A DNA stretch of 64,000 bases from an uncultured Candidatus Melainabacteria bacterium (GCA_934691935.1 CAKUTH010000004.1:1-64000), one strand, 5' to 3'. Shown: positions 15,834-25,334, numbered from the stretch's first letter. Made by a program: numbers and translations. The notes: generated by a model not told the origin, from the sequence alone.

Positions 15834-16844
15834 ATGGATAAGGGATACATTGAAAACGGTTTTATTGTGGATGTTAGCAACGCCAATAAAACATCAGAGA
15901 TTATTTATGAATTATCAAGAATTCTTGACTTGCCCGATGCTCAAAGCAAACGAGTTTGCTTAAAATTAGGAACTGTTGATTTGACACCGACGGAGCTTAC
16001 GAGTATTAAGGCACTTGTAGAGTCAATGAATTCAGAAATCGAATTTATAACAACAAGTTCAAATGCTACTGCGGAATCAGCAAATGAGTTGGATATTAAA
16101 GTTTCAGTATTGGAAAATAAAGTTCCTACTCCTGAATTTGATTGTGATCAAGAAAAAGTTAACAAAGAATTAGAAAAGGCATTGGATAAAATTTTTGGGG
16201 ATGAAGGCTCTGAAATCAAAACTTTTGGGCATGCTCAAGATTTGAAAGATGAAATTCCTGAGCCAGTTCAAGAAATTAAAACGGAAGTAACAGAAGAAGT
16301 TCAAGAAGAAACCGAAGCTGAAAAAATGCCTGAAACTATTGAAATGCCTAAGGAAGAACCTACAGAACAGGATGTCGAAAATCTTGAAGATTTCAACAAC
16401 ACTCTTGAAAATGCTAACAAAATTGAAGGTGAAGAAATTGAAAAAATCGACTTTACGCTTGAAGATGTAAGAAAACAATTGAGAGAAACAGAAAAACTTC
16501 CTACATTGTATATTCAAAGAACGTTGCGTTCGGGTCAGAGCATATCATCTGATGGAAATATTGTTATCATTGGTGACGTGAACCCTGGTTCTGAAATCAT
16601 TGCAAAAGGTGACATTACTGTTTGGGGAATTTTGGGCGGAATTGCTCATGCTGGTTCAAACGGCAATTCTTGCGCAAGAATTAGAGCGTTAAAAATGAAT
16701 GCAATCCAGTTGAGAATTGCAGATGTGTTTGCAAGACGCCCTGATAGTGCAAATATTCCGTATGTTCAAAAGACGGATACTTTTGTGCCAGAAGAAGCAT
16801 GCGTAAGAAAAAAACAAATTTTTATACATAAAATACACGAATAA
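15834..16844 (+). CDS. minC: Septum site-determining protein MinC with a long acidic linker
   Basis: The 336-residue FtsZ inhibitor has an N-terminal domain (about 1-100), a Glu-rich linker (about 110-220) and the C-terminal beta-helix domain (about 225-336: LYIQRTLRSGQSISSDGNIVIIGDVNPGSEIIAKGDITVWGILGGIAHAG-like pattern with NAIQLRIAD) that dimerises and binds MinD. MinC of other bacteria is usually about 230-270 residues, so the linker accounts for the excess. It is the first gene of minC-minD-minE, 12 bases before minD. GAAGGGA is the ribosome site. Confidence 0.92.
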   Translation: MDKGYIENGFIVDVSNANKTSEIIYELSRILDLPDAQSKRVCLKLGTVDLTPTELTSIKALVESMNSEIEFITTSSNATAESANELDIKVSVLENKVPTPEFDCDQEKVNKELEKALDKIFGDEGSEIKTFGHAQDLKDEIPEPVQEIKTEVTEEVQEETEAEKMPETIEMPKEEPTEQDVENLEDFNNTLENANKIEGEEIEKIDFTLEDVRKQLRETEKLPTLYIQRTLRSGQSISSDGNIVIIGDVNPGSEIIAKGDITVWGILGGIAHAGSNGNSCARIRALKMNAIQLRIADVFARRPDSANIPYVQKTDTFVPEEACVRKKQIFIHKIHE

Positions 16845-16856
16845 AAAGGAGAAATA

Positions 16857-17672
16857 ATGAGCGGACGAGTTATTGTAATAACATCCGGAAAAGGTGGTGT
16901 AGGAAAAACCACTACAAATGCCAACATAGGTACAGCTCTAGCCAAAGCTGGTAAAAGAGTTGTTATGATTGACACCGATTTAGGATTAAGAAATTTAGAC
17001 CTTCTACTTGGGTTGGAAAACAGAATTGTTTACACAATTGTAGATGTTGTTGAAGGTCGTTGCAAACTAAAACAAGCATTAGTAAAAGATAAGAAAAACC
17101 CAAATCTTTGTTTGCTTGCAGCAGCACAAACAAGGGATAAAACAGCCGTTACGGAAGAACAGTTGAAAGATATTTGCGAAAAATTACAAAAAGATTTCGA
17201 CTTTATTCTTGTTGACTGCCCTGCGGGTATTGAACAAGGTTTCCAAAACGCAGTAGCAGGAGCATCAGAAGCAATCGTTGTTACAACACCTGAAATGTCA
17301 GCAGTTCGTGACGCAGATAGAATTATTGGATTGTTGGAAGCTAAAGAAGAAATTAAATCTTATAAACTTTTGCTAAACAGAGTTCGCCCAAATCTTATCA
17401 AATCAAATGATATGATGAGCGTAGACGATGTTGTAGAAATACTTTCAGCAGATTTGATTGGTATAATTCCAGAAGATACTGGCATTATCACATCAACTAA
17501 CAAAGGTGAACCAATTGTAAATGATGAAAAATCATTGGCAGGCAAGGCTTACAATAACGTTGCAAGAAGAATTATTGGTGAGGACGTACCTTTCTTGAAT
17601 TTGGAAGAACCAAAAGGGTTCGTTGCAAAAATGAAAAAATTCTTTTCAGGCTTGAAAGGAGAAACAAAATAA
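16857..17672 (+). CDS. minD: Septum site-determining ATPase MinD
   Basis: The 271-residue deviant Walker ATPase recruits MinC to the membrane and oscillates with MinE. It begins RVIVITSGKGGVGKTTTNANIG (deviant Walker A, signature lysine included), then VVMIDTDLGLRNLDLLLG, DFILVDCPAGIEQGF, and ends in an amphipathic tail (FVAKMKKFFSGLKGE) that serves as the membrane-targeting sequence. The stop overlaps the minE ATG by one base. Confidence 0.97.
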   Translation: MSGRVIVITSGKGGVGKTTTNANIGTALAKAGKRVVMIDTDLGLRNLDLLLGLENRIVYTIVDVVEGRCKLKQALVKDKKNPNLCLLAAAQTRDKTAVTEEQLKDICEKLQKDFDFILVDCPAGIEQGFQNAVAGASEAIVVTTPEMSAVRDADRIIGLLEAKEEIKSYKLLLNRVRPNLIKSNDMMSVDDVVEILSADLIGIIPEDTGIITSTNKGEPIVNDEKSLAGKAYNNVARRIIGEDVPFLNLEEPKGFVAKMKKFFSGLKGETK

Positions 17673-18178
17673 TGATATTGGCAAATTTATACAATAAAGT
17701 TATGGGTTTTTTCCGCCAAGCTGAAACGGAAGAAGTAGAATCAGCAAAAGACACGGCTTGCAATAGATTGCGTGTTGTGTTAATGCAAGATAGAACGAAT
17801 TTGACACCAGAGTTGATGGATAGAATGCGTCGTGAACTTGTTGAATTGTTGTCTAAGTACGTGGAAATGGATAAAGAAGCGTTGGATTTAAGTCTTGAAC
17901 AAGATGGAGATCAAGTTGCATTGATGCTTTCAATTCCTGTTATTAGAGCAAAAGATGAGGACGAAATTAAAGCAGCATTAGAGGCAGAGGATTCTGAAAA
18001 AGAGAGCGCTGAAGATTGTGAATCAGCCGAAGAAGAAACTATAGCCGAAGAAGATTCGGAAAGCGAAGATGATGAAGAAGATAAAGAATCAGAAGCAGAA
18101 GAAATTATGGACGAAGTCGAAATAGAGGTATCTTTAGACGAAGATAACGAGGCTTTGGACGAGGAGGATGAAAAATAA
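17672..18178 (+). CDS. minE: Cell division topological specificity factor MinE with an acidic extension
   Basis: The first ~95 of 168 residues are MinE: an amphipathic N-terminus (LANLYNKVMGFF), the contact region CNRLRVVLMQDRTNLTPELMDRMRRELVELLSKYVEMD, and the topological domain ending LMLSIPV. About 70 further residues are almost entirely Glu, Asp, Ser and Ala. Typical MinE is 80-110 residues, so this tail is an addition. The operon order and one-base overlap with minD support the call. A terminator follows directly. Confidence 0.9.
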   Translation: MILANLYNKVMGFFRQAETEEVESAKDTACNRLRVVLMQDRTNLTPELMDRMRRELVELLSKYVEMDKEALDLSLEQDGDQVALMLSIPVIRAKDEDEIKAALEAEDSEKESAEDCESAEEETIAEEDSESEDDEEDKESEAEEIMDEVEIEVSLDEDNEALDEEDEK

Positions 18179-18188
18179 AATCTAAAAC

Positions 18189-18213
18189 AAGACCCGTAAG
18201 GGTCTTTTTTTTT
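18189..18213 (+). terminator. minCDE terminator
   Basis: AAGACCC and GGGTCTT pair around GTAA, followed by a run of Ts to 18213. Confidence 0.9.
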
Positions 18214-18651
18214 AGTAAGTAAGATACTAAGAAGATACTAAGATACTAGGGCACTAAGGCACTAAGGATTTTATGTAAGTAAGTAGGTAAGGAAGTAAGT
18301 AAGACTTGTCATCTTGAGCGAAGCGAAAGATCTCATTATTTGTTAGCCCCTCACCCAGCCCTGTCTTGGATTTGCTCCACGCTCACAGAGTTTCGCACAT
18401 GTTGCCTTGCAACAGAGTGCTCAATCTGCTCGCTATCCGAACTCGCTTTGCTTCGTTCGTACGCAAATCCGCTCTCCCCAAGGGGGCGAGGGTAAAATCG
18501 CATGTTCCTTCCCTTTTCAAGGGAAGGTTAGGATGGGTTATTTTGTGACAACCCATGTCATCGCGGACTTGCCTCCTTTTGCCGAAATCTATTGATTTCG
18601 TGCAAAATGGGTCCTCTTGGAGTGATTCCGCGATCTTTAAAAATCTTGGGC
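18214..18651. repeat. Gene-free stretch of mixed dispersed repeats
   Basis: Bases 18214-18302 are degenerate TAAG units (GATACTAA, GGCACTAA, GTAAGTAAG). 18303-18500 carry repeat-derived sequence with short reading frames but no ribosome site. 18505-18530 hold a TTCCCTT/AAGGGAA palindrome also seen at 61675. Around 18559-18637 ATCGCGGA and TCCGCGAT form an outer stem over an inner GAAATC/GATTTC hairpin. I see no gene. Confidence 0.55.
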
Positions 18652-18842
18652 TTGAAAAATCCAAACAAATATGTAATAATAAGTATATGAAAAGAGAACA
18701 CGGAGTTAGCGAGATGAAAGAATTTAGAATACTGAAAACCCCTGATATGCAAGGGATAGAACCCAATGGGGGGGGGGGCTTTAAGCTCTGATTACGTAAG
18801 TAAGTTAGGAAGTAAGGAAGTTAGTAAGAAGTTACGAAACTT
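18652..18842 (+). repeat. Prepilin cassette copy 2: promoter, uORF, 11-G tract, TAAG repeat
   Basis: TTGAAA (18652-18657), 17 bp, AATAAT (18675-18680), ATG at 18687 six bases later, an internal GGAG before a second ATG at 18714, 11 G at 18768-18778, then the TAAG repeat to about 18842. It is nearly identical to copy 1 from the uORF start to the repeat. Confidence 0.85.
18687..18791 (+). CDS. Upstream short reading frame of cassette 2
   Basis: The 34-codon frame starts MKREHGVSEM and ends QGIEPNGGGGFKL. Starts at 18687 (leaderless position) and 18714 (after GGAG) are both possible. It overlaps the prepilin frame in another register; loss of one G from the tract would fuse the two. Confidence 0.5.
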   Translation: MKREHGVSEMKEFRILKTPDMQGIEPNGGGGFKL

Positions 18843-19539
18843 TATCCCTCTCCCAGAGGTAGAGGGAAAATGTGGATTTACATTAGCAGAGGTTCTCATC
18901 ACCCTTGGTATCATTGGTGTTGTGGCATCTTTGACATTGCCTAGTGTAATTATGAACTATCAAAAGAAACAAACAGTTGTAGAATTGAAAAAGGTTTATG
19001 CGGAATTACAAAACGTGATAAAATTGTCGGAAATAGATAATGGTCCTATGAGTGAGTGGAATTTTCCTGAAAAGTGTGCACACGTCGATCCAGAAGGAGC
19101 AAAACCTTTTATTGAGAAATATTATCTACCATATTTCAAGAATGCAAAATTAGTAAAAAGTCCATATAAAGTTTCGATTGGAGCTTTGCATTTTGTTAAA
19201 TATTGGGTTGCCCTAGATAATGGTACTATTTTTGGGTTACATCCGTGTGTTGACAATGAATATATTTGGTTGTTTGTAGATTTGAATGGTGTCAAGGAAC
19301 CCAATAAGGTGGGGCGTGATATATTTGTTTTTGATGCTTATAAATATGGTGGAGTTGGGCAAAATAAATATAAACTAAGTTTTTGGGGAAGTTCTTGGGA
19401 TAGAAATAATGTCGAAAATTTAAAAAACAACAATGTTTATGGCTGTAATAAAACAAATACAGACACATTAAAAAATTTTCATTGTGGTAGATTGATAGAA
19501 TTGAATAATTGGGAAATTCCTGCCGATTATCCATGGTAG
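18766..19539 (+). CDS. Prepilin-like protein with repeat-derived leader (cassette 2)
   Basis: The 257-residue frame starts at the ATG touching the G tract. The leader is MGGGALSSDYVSKLGSKE-type repeat translation to about residue 27, then a short PLPEVEGKCG link, FTLAEVLITLGIIGVVAS, and the globular domain with DLNGVKEPNKVGRDIFVFDAY. No other Met, Val or Leu start codon with a ribosome site exists before the pilin domain, so expression must begin in the cassette. Scattered Cys pairs in the C-terminal part could form disulfides after export. Confidence 0.75.
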   Translation: MGGGALSSDYVSKLGSKEVSKKLRNFIPLPEVEGKCGFTLAEVLITLGIIGVVASLTLPSVIMNYQKKQTVVELKKVYAELQNVIKLSEIDNGPMSEWNFPEKCAHVDPEGAKPFIEKYYLPYFKNAKLVKSPYKVSIGALHFVKYWVALDNGTIFGLHPCVDNEYIWLFVDLNGVKEPNKVGRDIFVFDAYKYGGVGQNKYKLSFWGSSWDRNNVENLKNNNVYGCNKTNTDTLKNFHCGRLIELNNWEIPADYPW

Positions 19540-19581
19540 AATCCTTGGTTTACAAATCTATACAAATATATAATTCCAGTG

Positions 19582-19610
19582 TTGACAGCGGGTTTTGTTT
19601 GTTTTAACAT
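19582..19610 (+). promoter_or_regulatory. rpsJ promoter and leader
   Basis: A perfect TTGACA (19582-19587) and TAACAT (19605-19610) have a 17-bp spacer. The leader after about 19617 contains CTTGGG...CCCAAG arms able to pair. Confidence 0.65.
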
Positions 19611-19691
19611 TGGTATGCTTGGGATTATACCCTAATACATTAGTCGATGCCCAAGTGATGTAATACATAAAAAAGAAAAAGGAATTGCACA

Positions 19692-20009
19692 ATGGCAACT
19701 ACAAAGAGACAAAGAATCAGAGTTTGTTTGAAAGCATACGATCACAAACTTATTGACGTATCTTCTGACAAAATCGTTGAAACAGCAAAAAGAACTGATG
19801 CAAAAGTAGCAGGCCCTATTCCTTTACCTACAAAAAGACGTATATATTGCGTATTGCGTTCACCACACGTAGATAAAAAATCTCGTGAACATTTCGAAAT
19901 GAGAACACATAAACGTATTATTGATATATACGAACCTACACAACAAACAGTTGAAGAATTGGGTAGACTTGATTTGCCAGCTGGTGTAGATATTGAAGTA
20001 AAACTATAG
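19692..20009 (+). CDS. rpsJ: 30S ribosomal protein S10
   Basis: This 105-residue protein is full length ([40 protein letters not shown] pattern, then [20 protein letters not shown]). S10 also acts as NusE in antitermination. It leads the cluster behind its own promoter but is separated from rplC by 246 bases of structured spacer. Confidence 0.98.
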   Translation: MATTKRQRIRVCLKAYDHKLIDVSSDKIVETAKRTDAKVAGPIPLPTKRRIYCVLRSPHVDKKSREHFEMRTHKRIIDIYEPTQQTVEELGRLDLPAGVDIEVKL

Positions 20010-20255
20010 TGCTAATGAGCAAAATAGCTTCAAAATTGACAACTTAATAAGCATTATGCATTGTAATGTGAACTGCGACCGATTTGGGCAGAAGGCGAGG
20101 TGACTCGCTGGTAGGTTTCAAGCGGTACAGCCAAAAGGTTGTAGAGGTGAAAATCCTCATTAGGTAAAGTACGTAGCGCTCGCAAGAGAAAATGCAAGTC
20201 GGAAATGGGACAGATTATGTCTGTATCAAGTACGATGAGCAGGAAAGGTAAAAAT
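20010..20255 (+). ncRNA. Structured spacer between rpsJ and rplC (candidate RNA element)
   Basis: CGATTTG (about 20079) can pair with CAAGTCG (about 20192) to close a domain that contains at least three local hairpins: GGCGAG-GTGA-CTCGCT, ACAGCC-AAAA-GGTTGT and GAGG...CCTC. No reading frame with a ribosome site is present until rplC. I do not recognise a known family. It could be a ribosomal-protein autoregulatory leader or a processing site. Confidence 0.45.
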
Positions 20256-20891
20256 ATGACACTAGGTGTAATAGGTAAAAAAGTTGGAATGACTCAAATC
20301 TTTGATGAACAAGGTTTGGCTATTCCTGTTACAGTAATCAAAGTTGATGAAACTGTTGTAACTCAAGTTAAAACAGTTGAAACTGATGGTTATAACGCTA
20401 TTCAAGTAGGTACAGTTCCAGCTAAAGAAAAACATTTGACTAAAGCTGAATTGGGTCACTTTAAAAAGAACAGCTTAGGAAACTTTAGACACCTTCAAGA
20501 GTTCAGGGTAGAAAACCCTTCTGACTACAAAGTTGGTGACAAAATTGAATTATCAGTACTTGACAATGTAGAAAAAGTTGATGTTACTGGTAAATCAATC
20601 GGTAAAGGATTCCAAGGTACAGTAAAAAGATGGAACTTCTCAAGAGGACCTATGGGTCACGGTTCTAAAAACCACAGAGAACCAGGTTCTATCGGTGCAG
20701 GTACAACTCCATCACGTGTTATCAAAGGCAAAAGAATGGCTGGTAACATGGGTAACGAAAGAGTTACTATTACTAAATTGAAATTAGTTAAAGTTGATTC
20801 AGCTAACGGTTTAGTATTGGTAAAAGGTTCAGTTCCAGGATGCGAAGGCAGATTGGTAACAATCGTTCCTACAAGAACTAAATGGAACTAA
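20256..20891 (+). CDS. rplC: 50S ribosomal protein L3
   Basis: The 211-residue protein starts LGVIGKKVGMTQIFDEQG and contains the central loop segment FSRGPMGHGSKNHREPGSIGAGTTPSRVIKGKRMAGNMG that reaches the peptidyl-transferase region. The ATG at 20256 follows AGGAAAGGT and is preferred to one at 20205 because L3 begins at this residue. Confidence 0.98.
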   Translation: MTLGVIGKKVGMTQIFDEQGLAIPVTVIKVDETVVTQVKTVETDGYNAIQVGTVPAKEKHLTKAELGHFKKNSLGNFRHLQEFRVENPSDYKVGDKIELSVLDNVEKVDVTGKSIGKGFQGTVKRWNFSRGPMGHGSKNHREPGSIGAGTTPSRVIKGKRMAGNMGNERVTITKLKLVKVDSANGLVLVKGSVPGCEGRLVTIVPTRTKWN

Positions 20892-21014
20892 TTGGAAAAT
20901 TCTCGCTCTTGGGTGAGAGTCAAAACAGACAAGTTTTAAAAATCCCGAGTTGCCAAATAAAACCTGTAAGGGAAAGGGGTAACAGGCAGTAGATAAGATT
21001 AAAGGAAAAACAAA

Positions 21015-21641
21015 ATGTCAAAAGAAATTTTAAATACAAATGGCGAAAAATTAGGTGAAATCACTTTAAACGACCAAGTTTTTGGTGTTGAACCAAATTT
21101 ACACGTAATGCACTTGGCTTTAAGAAGACAATTGAACAACGCTCGTCAAGGTTCTGCATCTTGCAAAACTAGAGCAGAAGTTTCAGGTGGCGGTAAAAAA
21201 CCTTGGAAACAAAAAGGTACAGGTAGAGCAAGAGCAGGTTCTCTACGTTCTCCATTGTTTGCAGGTGGTGGTGTAATCTTTGGACCAAAACCAAGAAGTT
21301 ACGCTTTCAACATGCCTCAAAAAGCTAGACAATTAGCTCTTAAATCAGCTTTGTCTGCTAGAAATGAACAAATGGTTGTTGTAAAAGATTTTTCAACAAT
21401 TACTGAGCCAAAAACAAAATTAATGGTTAGTGCATTAAAATCACTAAACGTATCTGGTAAAGTTTTAATCGTAGCTGATGTTAAAGCTGAAGAAAACAAA
21501 AATCTTGAACTTTCAGCAAGAAACATCCCAAGCGTTAAAATCATTTTACCTTCTAACTTAAACGTGAAAGATTTACTAGAAGCTGATTCTGTTGTTATTA
21601 CTGAATCTGCAGTAAATGAAGTAACAGAAAGGCTACAATAA
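21015..21641 (+). CDS. rplD: 50S ribosomal protein L4
   Basis: The 208-residue protein has the extended-loop segment KTRAEVSGGGKKPWKQKGTGRARAGSLRSP-like pattern at about 53-82 followed by GGGVIFGPKPRSYAF. L4 autoregulates the S10 operon in some bacteria. A 123-base spacer with CCTGT/ACAGG arms precedes it; its stop overlaps the rplW ATG by one base. Confidence 0.98.
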   Translation: MSKEILNTNGEKLGEITLNDQVFGVEPNLHVMHLALRRQLNNARQGSASCKTRAEVSGGGKKPWKQKGTGRARAGSLRSPLFAGGGVIFGPKPRSYAFNMPQKARQLALKSALSARNEQMVVVKDFSTITEPKTKLMVSALKSLNVSGKVLIVADVKAEENKNLELSARNIPSVKIILPSNLNVKDLLEADSVVITESAVNEVTERLQ

Positions 21642-21943
21642 TGGCAAGAACAAATACTGAAAAATTATACAGCATAATTAAAAAACCTATCATTACTGAA
21701 AAATCAGTAGGTGCTACAACATTGGGTCAATACACTTTTGAAGTAGTTAAAGATGCGACAAAAGTTGAAATTGCTCAAGCTGTTGAATTAGCTTTTCCTG
21801 GAAGAAAAGTTAAAAAGGTAAGAACAGTTTATATGCCATCTCATGAAAAAAGAATGGGATATAAATTCGGAAGAACAGATTCTTCTAAAAAAGCCATCGT
21901 AACAATCGAAGGCGATCCAATCGAAGAATTGATTGGTGCTTAA
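21641..21943 (+). CDS. rplW: 50S ribosomal protein L23
   Basis: The 100-residue protein (IIKKPIITEKSV, YTFEVVKDATKVEIAQAVE, VRTVYMPSHEKRMGYKFG) sits at the polypeptide exit and binds SRP and trigger factor. It is coupled to rplD by a one-base overlap. Confidence 0.98.
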   Translation: MARTNTEKLYSIIKKPIITEKSVGATTLGQYTFEVVKDATKVEIAQAVELAFPGRKVKKVRTVYMPSHEKRMGYKFGRTDSSKKAIVTIEGDPIEELIGA

Positions 21944-22165
21944 CATGACCGAGCCGAGCGCGAAGGCTTGGCAAAGAAAAGCGGATTTTGCGAATAGCAA
22001 AATGATGTGATGAGTTGAAAATTGAATATAGAAGTTTAATTGTGCGAAGCACGAAGCGAACTTATTGCCTTATTCACTTATTAACTTATTCACCTAAATA
22101 GATGGGGCGTCTGGCACAAGTCCTTTAATACAAATAATAAACAAAGCCAAAGGAGAAAATAAAAA
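21944..22165. repeat. 222-base rplW-rplB spacer with TTAT/CTTA repeats
   Basis: About 22060-22098 is a run of CTTATTNACTTATT-type units, the reverse complement of the TAAG-type array. The rest is unassigned up to the AAAGGAG site of rplB. No gene is seen. Confidence 0.5.
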
Positions 22166-22993
22166 ATGGCAATTAGAAAAATAAATCCTACTTCCCCAGG
22201 ACAAAGAGGGATGACAAAGAGTGATTACCAAGAAATCACTTGCACAACTCCTGAAAAATCATTGTTAAAATCATTGAAAAAAACAGCAGGAAGAAACAAT
22301 ACAGGTAGAATCACTTGCCGTCATAAGGGTGGCGGTGTAAAAAGAGCATACCGTGTAATTGATTTCAAACGTGAAAAATTCGGTGTACCAGCTACAGTAA
22401 AAACAATTGAATACGATCCAAACAGAAACGTAAGAATTTCTTTGGTATTCTATGCTGATGGTGAAAAAAGATATATTTTAACACCAGAAGGTTTGAATGT
22501 AGGCGACGTAATCGTTTCAGGTCCAGAAGCTCCTGTACAAACAGGTAACGCTATTCCTTTAGAATTGATTCCGTTAGGTACAATTGTTCATAATATTGAA
22601 CTTACACCAGGACGTGGCGGCGTAATGGTTAGATCTGCAGGTAATGCAGCTCAAGTAATGGCTAAAGAAGGTAACTATGTAACTATTAAATTACCATCAG
22701 GCGAAATGAGAATGGTAAGAAAAGAATGCATGGCTACAGTTGGTACTTTGGGCAATGCTGAGTTCAAAAACTTGTCTATCGGTAAAGCTGGTAGAAAACG
22801 TTATATGGGTATCAGACCTACAGTACGTGGTGTTACAATGAACCCATGCGATCACCCTCACGGTGGTGGTGAAGGTAAAACTGGTCCTGGCGGACACCCT
22901 AAAACACCTTGGGGTAAACCAGCTCTTGGCTATAAGACAAGAAAATTAGGTAAGGCTTCTGATAAATTAATTGTTAGAAGACGTAAGAAGTAG
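22166..22993 (+). CDS. rplB: 50S ribosomal protein L2
   Basis: The 275-residue protein contains [16 protein letters not shown] near residue 40 and the C-terminal [19 protein letters not shown] segment with the conserved His near the peptidyl-transferase centre. It is full length, with an AAAGGAG site. Confidence 0.98.
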   Translation: MAIRKINPTSPGQRGMTKSDYQEITCTTPEKSLLKSLKKTAGRNNTGRITCRHKGGGVKRAYRVIDFKREKFGVPATVKTIEYDPNRNVRISLVFYADGEKRYILTPEGLNVGDVIVSGPEAPVQTGNAIPLELIPLGTIVHNIELTPGRGGVMVRSAGNAAQVMAKEGNYVTIKLPSGEMRMVRKECMATVGTLGNAEFKNLSIGKAGRKRYMGIRPTVRGVTMNPCDHPHGGGEGKTGPGGHPKTPWGKPALGYKTRKLGKASDKLIVRRRKK

Positions 22994-23007
22994 CGGATTT
23001 TAGGTAA

Positions 23008-23041
23008 TATGTCGGGTTTTCCGATAGGATTTACCCGACAT
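23008..23041 (+). other. Hairpin in the rplB-rpsS spacer
   Basis: ATGTCGGGT and ACCCGACAT form a perfect 9-bp stem around a 15-base loop. No T-run follows, so it is not a simple terminator. Confidence 0.6.
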
Positions 23042-23088
23042 AACCAACAATCCAAGACCCAATCAAAAACACAAAGGAGAATAAATTA

Positions 23089-23370
23089 ATGGCACGTTCA
23101 TTAAAAAAAGGTCCATACGTAGAAGAAGCTCTACAAAACAAAATAGCAAAAATGAATGCTAATTCTGAACATAAAGTTGTAAAAACTTGGTCAAGAGCAT
23201 CTATGATTGTACCTGATATGCTAGGTCATACAATCGCTGTTCACAACGGAAAAACTCACGTTCCCGTATATGTAACAGAACAAATGATTGGACATAAATT
23301 AGGAGAATTTGCTCCTACAAGATTGTACAAAGGACACGCAGGTTCTGATAAGACTGCTAAAAGAAAGTAG
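23089..23370 (+). CDS. rpsS: 30S ribosomal protein S19
   Basis: The 93-residue protein ([56 protein letters not shown]) lies in the 30S head next to S13. It is full length with an AAAGGAG site. Confidence 0.98.
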   Translation: MARSLKKGPYVEEALQNKIAKMNANSEHKVVKTWSRASMIVPDMLGHTIAVHNGKTHVPVYVTEQMIGHKLGEFAPTRLYKGHAGSDKTAKRK

Positions 23371-23427
23371 GCGAACACAAGAAATCAAAAGATTTTTTGG
23401 GTAAGCAAGAAGTAAAAGGAAAAAACA

Positions 23428-23760
23428 ATGGAAGCTAAATCAAGACAAACTGATATTAAAATGACAGCAAGAAAACTTCGCAGAGTAATCAATGAAGTTA
23501 GAGGAAAGTCTGTTGTTGAAGCTCAAGACATGTTACGTTTTATGCCTTATTTTGCAGCTAGAGTGGTTGAAAAGAACTTGAAAGCCGCTGTTGCAAATGC
23601 ACAGGAAAAATTCGGTGTAGGCGCTGAAGGTTTAAAGGTTTCTGAAATCTTTGCTGACGAAAGCGTTACATATAAAAGAGCAAAAACAAGAGCGCAAGGT
23701 CGTATGTACTCAAGAGTAAAACGTACTTCTCATCTTACATTGAAAGTAAGTGAAAAATAG
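23428..23760 (+). CDS. rplV: 50S ribosomal protein L22
   Basis: The 110-residue protein (KMTARKLRRVINEVRGKSV, YKRAKTRAQGRMYSRVKRTSHLTLKV) carries the exit-tunnel beta-hairpin. An AAAAGGA site precedes it. Confidence 0.98.
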   Translation: MEAKSRQTDIKMTARKLRRVINEVRGKSVVEAQDMLRFMPYFAARVVEKNLKAAVANAQEKFGVGAEGLKVSEIFADESVTYKRAKTRAQGRMYSRVKRTSHLTLKVSEK

Positions 23761-23843
23761 CGCGAATATAAAAGTTAAATTTGTACCAAGTGCAAAAATG
23801 ACTTAAAAATAAAAGTAAACGTAATAAAATAAAGGTAGATAAA

Positions 23844-24572
23844 ATGGGACAAAAAACACATCCAAAAGGATTTAGAATAGGCGTAATTCAACCTTGGGTA
23901 AGCACATGGTTTGCTAAGGTAAAAGATTATGGTCAATTCGTTGCAGAAGATGCAAAAATCAGAAAATTTATTAAGAAAAAACTTTATACAGCAGGCGTTT
24001 CAAAGATTTTAATCGCGAGAAAAGCTCAAAACACAACTGTTACAGTTGTTACAGCTAAACCTGGTATCGTTGTAGGTAGAGGCGGACAAGGTATTGAAGA
24101 CTTGAAAAAAGAAGTTTCTAAATACATTGGCAAACCTATTATCATCAACGTAGTAGAAGTTGCAAGAATTGATGCAGATGCACAATTGGTAGCTGAATCA
24201 ATCGCTCAACAACTTGAAAAACGTATCGCTTTCAGACGTGCAATGAAACAAGCAATGCAACGTACAATGAGAGCTGGTGCTCAAGGTATAAAAGTTATGG
24301 TATCAGGCCGTTTAGGTGGTGCTGAAATCGCTCGTTCTGAATGGGCAAAAGAAGGAAGAATTCCTCTACAAACATTGAGAGCAGACGTGGATTACGGTTT
24401 CACTGAAGCAGATACTATGATGGGTAAAATTGGTGTTAAGGTATGGATTTTCAAAGGCAACTTGATGCCTGGTGAAAAAGCAGACCAAAACATTAAAGCA
24501 AAAAGTGGTAAAGAAGGTTCTGAAAAGGGACTAAGACGTCCAAGACGTAGAGTTTCTACAGAAGAAGCGTAA
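23844..24572 (+). CDS. rpsC: 30S ribosomal protein S3
   Basis: The 242-residue protein has the N-terminal [18 protein letters not shown], a type II KH domain with [16 protein letters not shown], and the C-terminal domain [23 protein letters not shown]. The C-terminus is Lys/Arg-rich. Confidence 0.98.
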   Translation: MGQKTHPKGFRIGVIQPWVSTWFAKVKDYGQFVAEDAKIRKFIKKKLYTAGVSKILIARKAQNTTVTVVTAKPGIVVGRGGQGIEDLKKEVSKYIGKPIIINVVEVARIDADAQLVAESIAQQLEKRIAFRRAMKQAMQRTMRAGAQGIKVMVSGRLGGAEIARSEWAKEGRIPLQTLRADVDYGFTEADTMMGKIGVKVWIFKGNLMPGEKADQNIKAKSGKEGSEKGLRRPRRRVSTEEA

Positions 24573-24616
24573 GATTACCGAATTAACGTTAGAAAACTTA
24601 AATGGAGTAAAATAAA

Positions 24617-25036
24617 ATGTTACAGCCTAAAAAAACTAAATACCGCAAAATGATGAAAGGCAGAATGAAAGGTACTGAAACCAGAGGTACAAAATTAGAA
24701 TTTGGTGGATATGCACTTCAAGCTGTTGAACCTGGCTGGATTACCAGCAGACAAATCGAGGCTGCACGTCGTGCAATGACTCGTGAAATCAAACGTGGCG
24801 GTAACGTTTGGATTAAAATATTCCCAGATAAACCAATTACAGCAAAACCTGCTGAAACTCGTATGGGTTCAGGTAAAGGTAACTTGGAATACTGGGTTGC
24901 AGTTGTTAAACCGAACAGAATTCTTTTCGAATTGGATTATTTCGATAGAAATGTTGCAGTTCACGCATTAGAATTAGCTGCTCAAAAACTGCCAATCAAA
25001 GTAAAAGTAGTAGAAAAATCTAAGTTGGAAGCTTAG
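24617..25036 (+). CDS. rplP: 50S ribosomal protein L16
   Basis: The 139-residue protein ([59 protein letters not shown]) binds near the A site. It lies 44 bases after rpsC, one of the tighter spacings in the cluster. Confidence 0.98.
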   Translation: MLQPKKTKYRKMMKGRMKGTETRGTKLEFGGYALQAVEPGWITSRQIEAARRAMTREIKRGGNVWIKIFPDKPITAKPAETRMGSGKGNLEYWVAVVKPNRILFELDYFDRNVAVHALELAAQKLPIKVKVVEKSKLEA

Positions 25037-25059
25037 GCTATAGATAAGGAAAAAAGACA

Positions 25060-25248
25060 ATGAAATTAAATGAAATGCGCGAAAAAACAGTAGATGAGCT
25101 GCAAAGTGCAATAGTTGATTGGAAAAAAGACTTGTTTAACTACAAACTTCAACTATCAACTCACAAATTAGAAAACACAGCGTTGATTTCTAAAACAAAA
25201 AAACTTATAGCTCAAGCAAAAACTGTAATAAACGAAAAACAAGCGTAG
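25060..25248 (+). CDS. rpmC: 50S ribosomal protein L29
   Basis: The 62-residue two-helix protein (MKLNEMREKTVDELQSAIVDWKKDLFNYKLQL) sits at the exit tunnel. The usual KTIRRDIARIKT motif is replaced by KTKKLIAQAKTVI, a divergent but recognisable form. Confidence 0.93.
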   Translation: MKLNEMREKTVDELQSAIVDWKKDLFNYKLQLSTHKLENTALISKTKKLIAQAKTVINEKQA

Positions 25249-25334
25249 TGCGAGCTAGCCGTCAAGACGGCAACCGTAGATACGTTTAAGGCGAGTGAGA
25301 AATCGCTTCCCCAATAAACCAAGGAGAAAACAAA

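Noticed and set aside
18366..18650. Short overlapping frames on both strands
   Set aside because: They lie in dispersed repeats, have no ribosome sites and change frame between repeat copies.
20010..20255. tmRNA, 6S or RNase P RNA in the rpsJ-rplC spacer
   Set aside because: None of the conserved cores of those RNAs is present; it is kept only as an unassigned structured spacer.
24783..24971. Alternative frame inside rplP
   Set aside because: It is a shadow of a conserved ribosomal gene.
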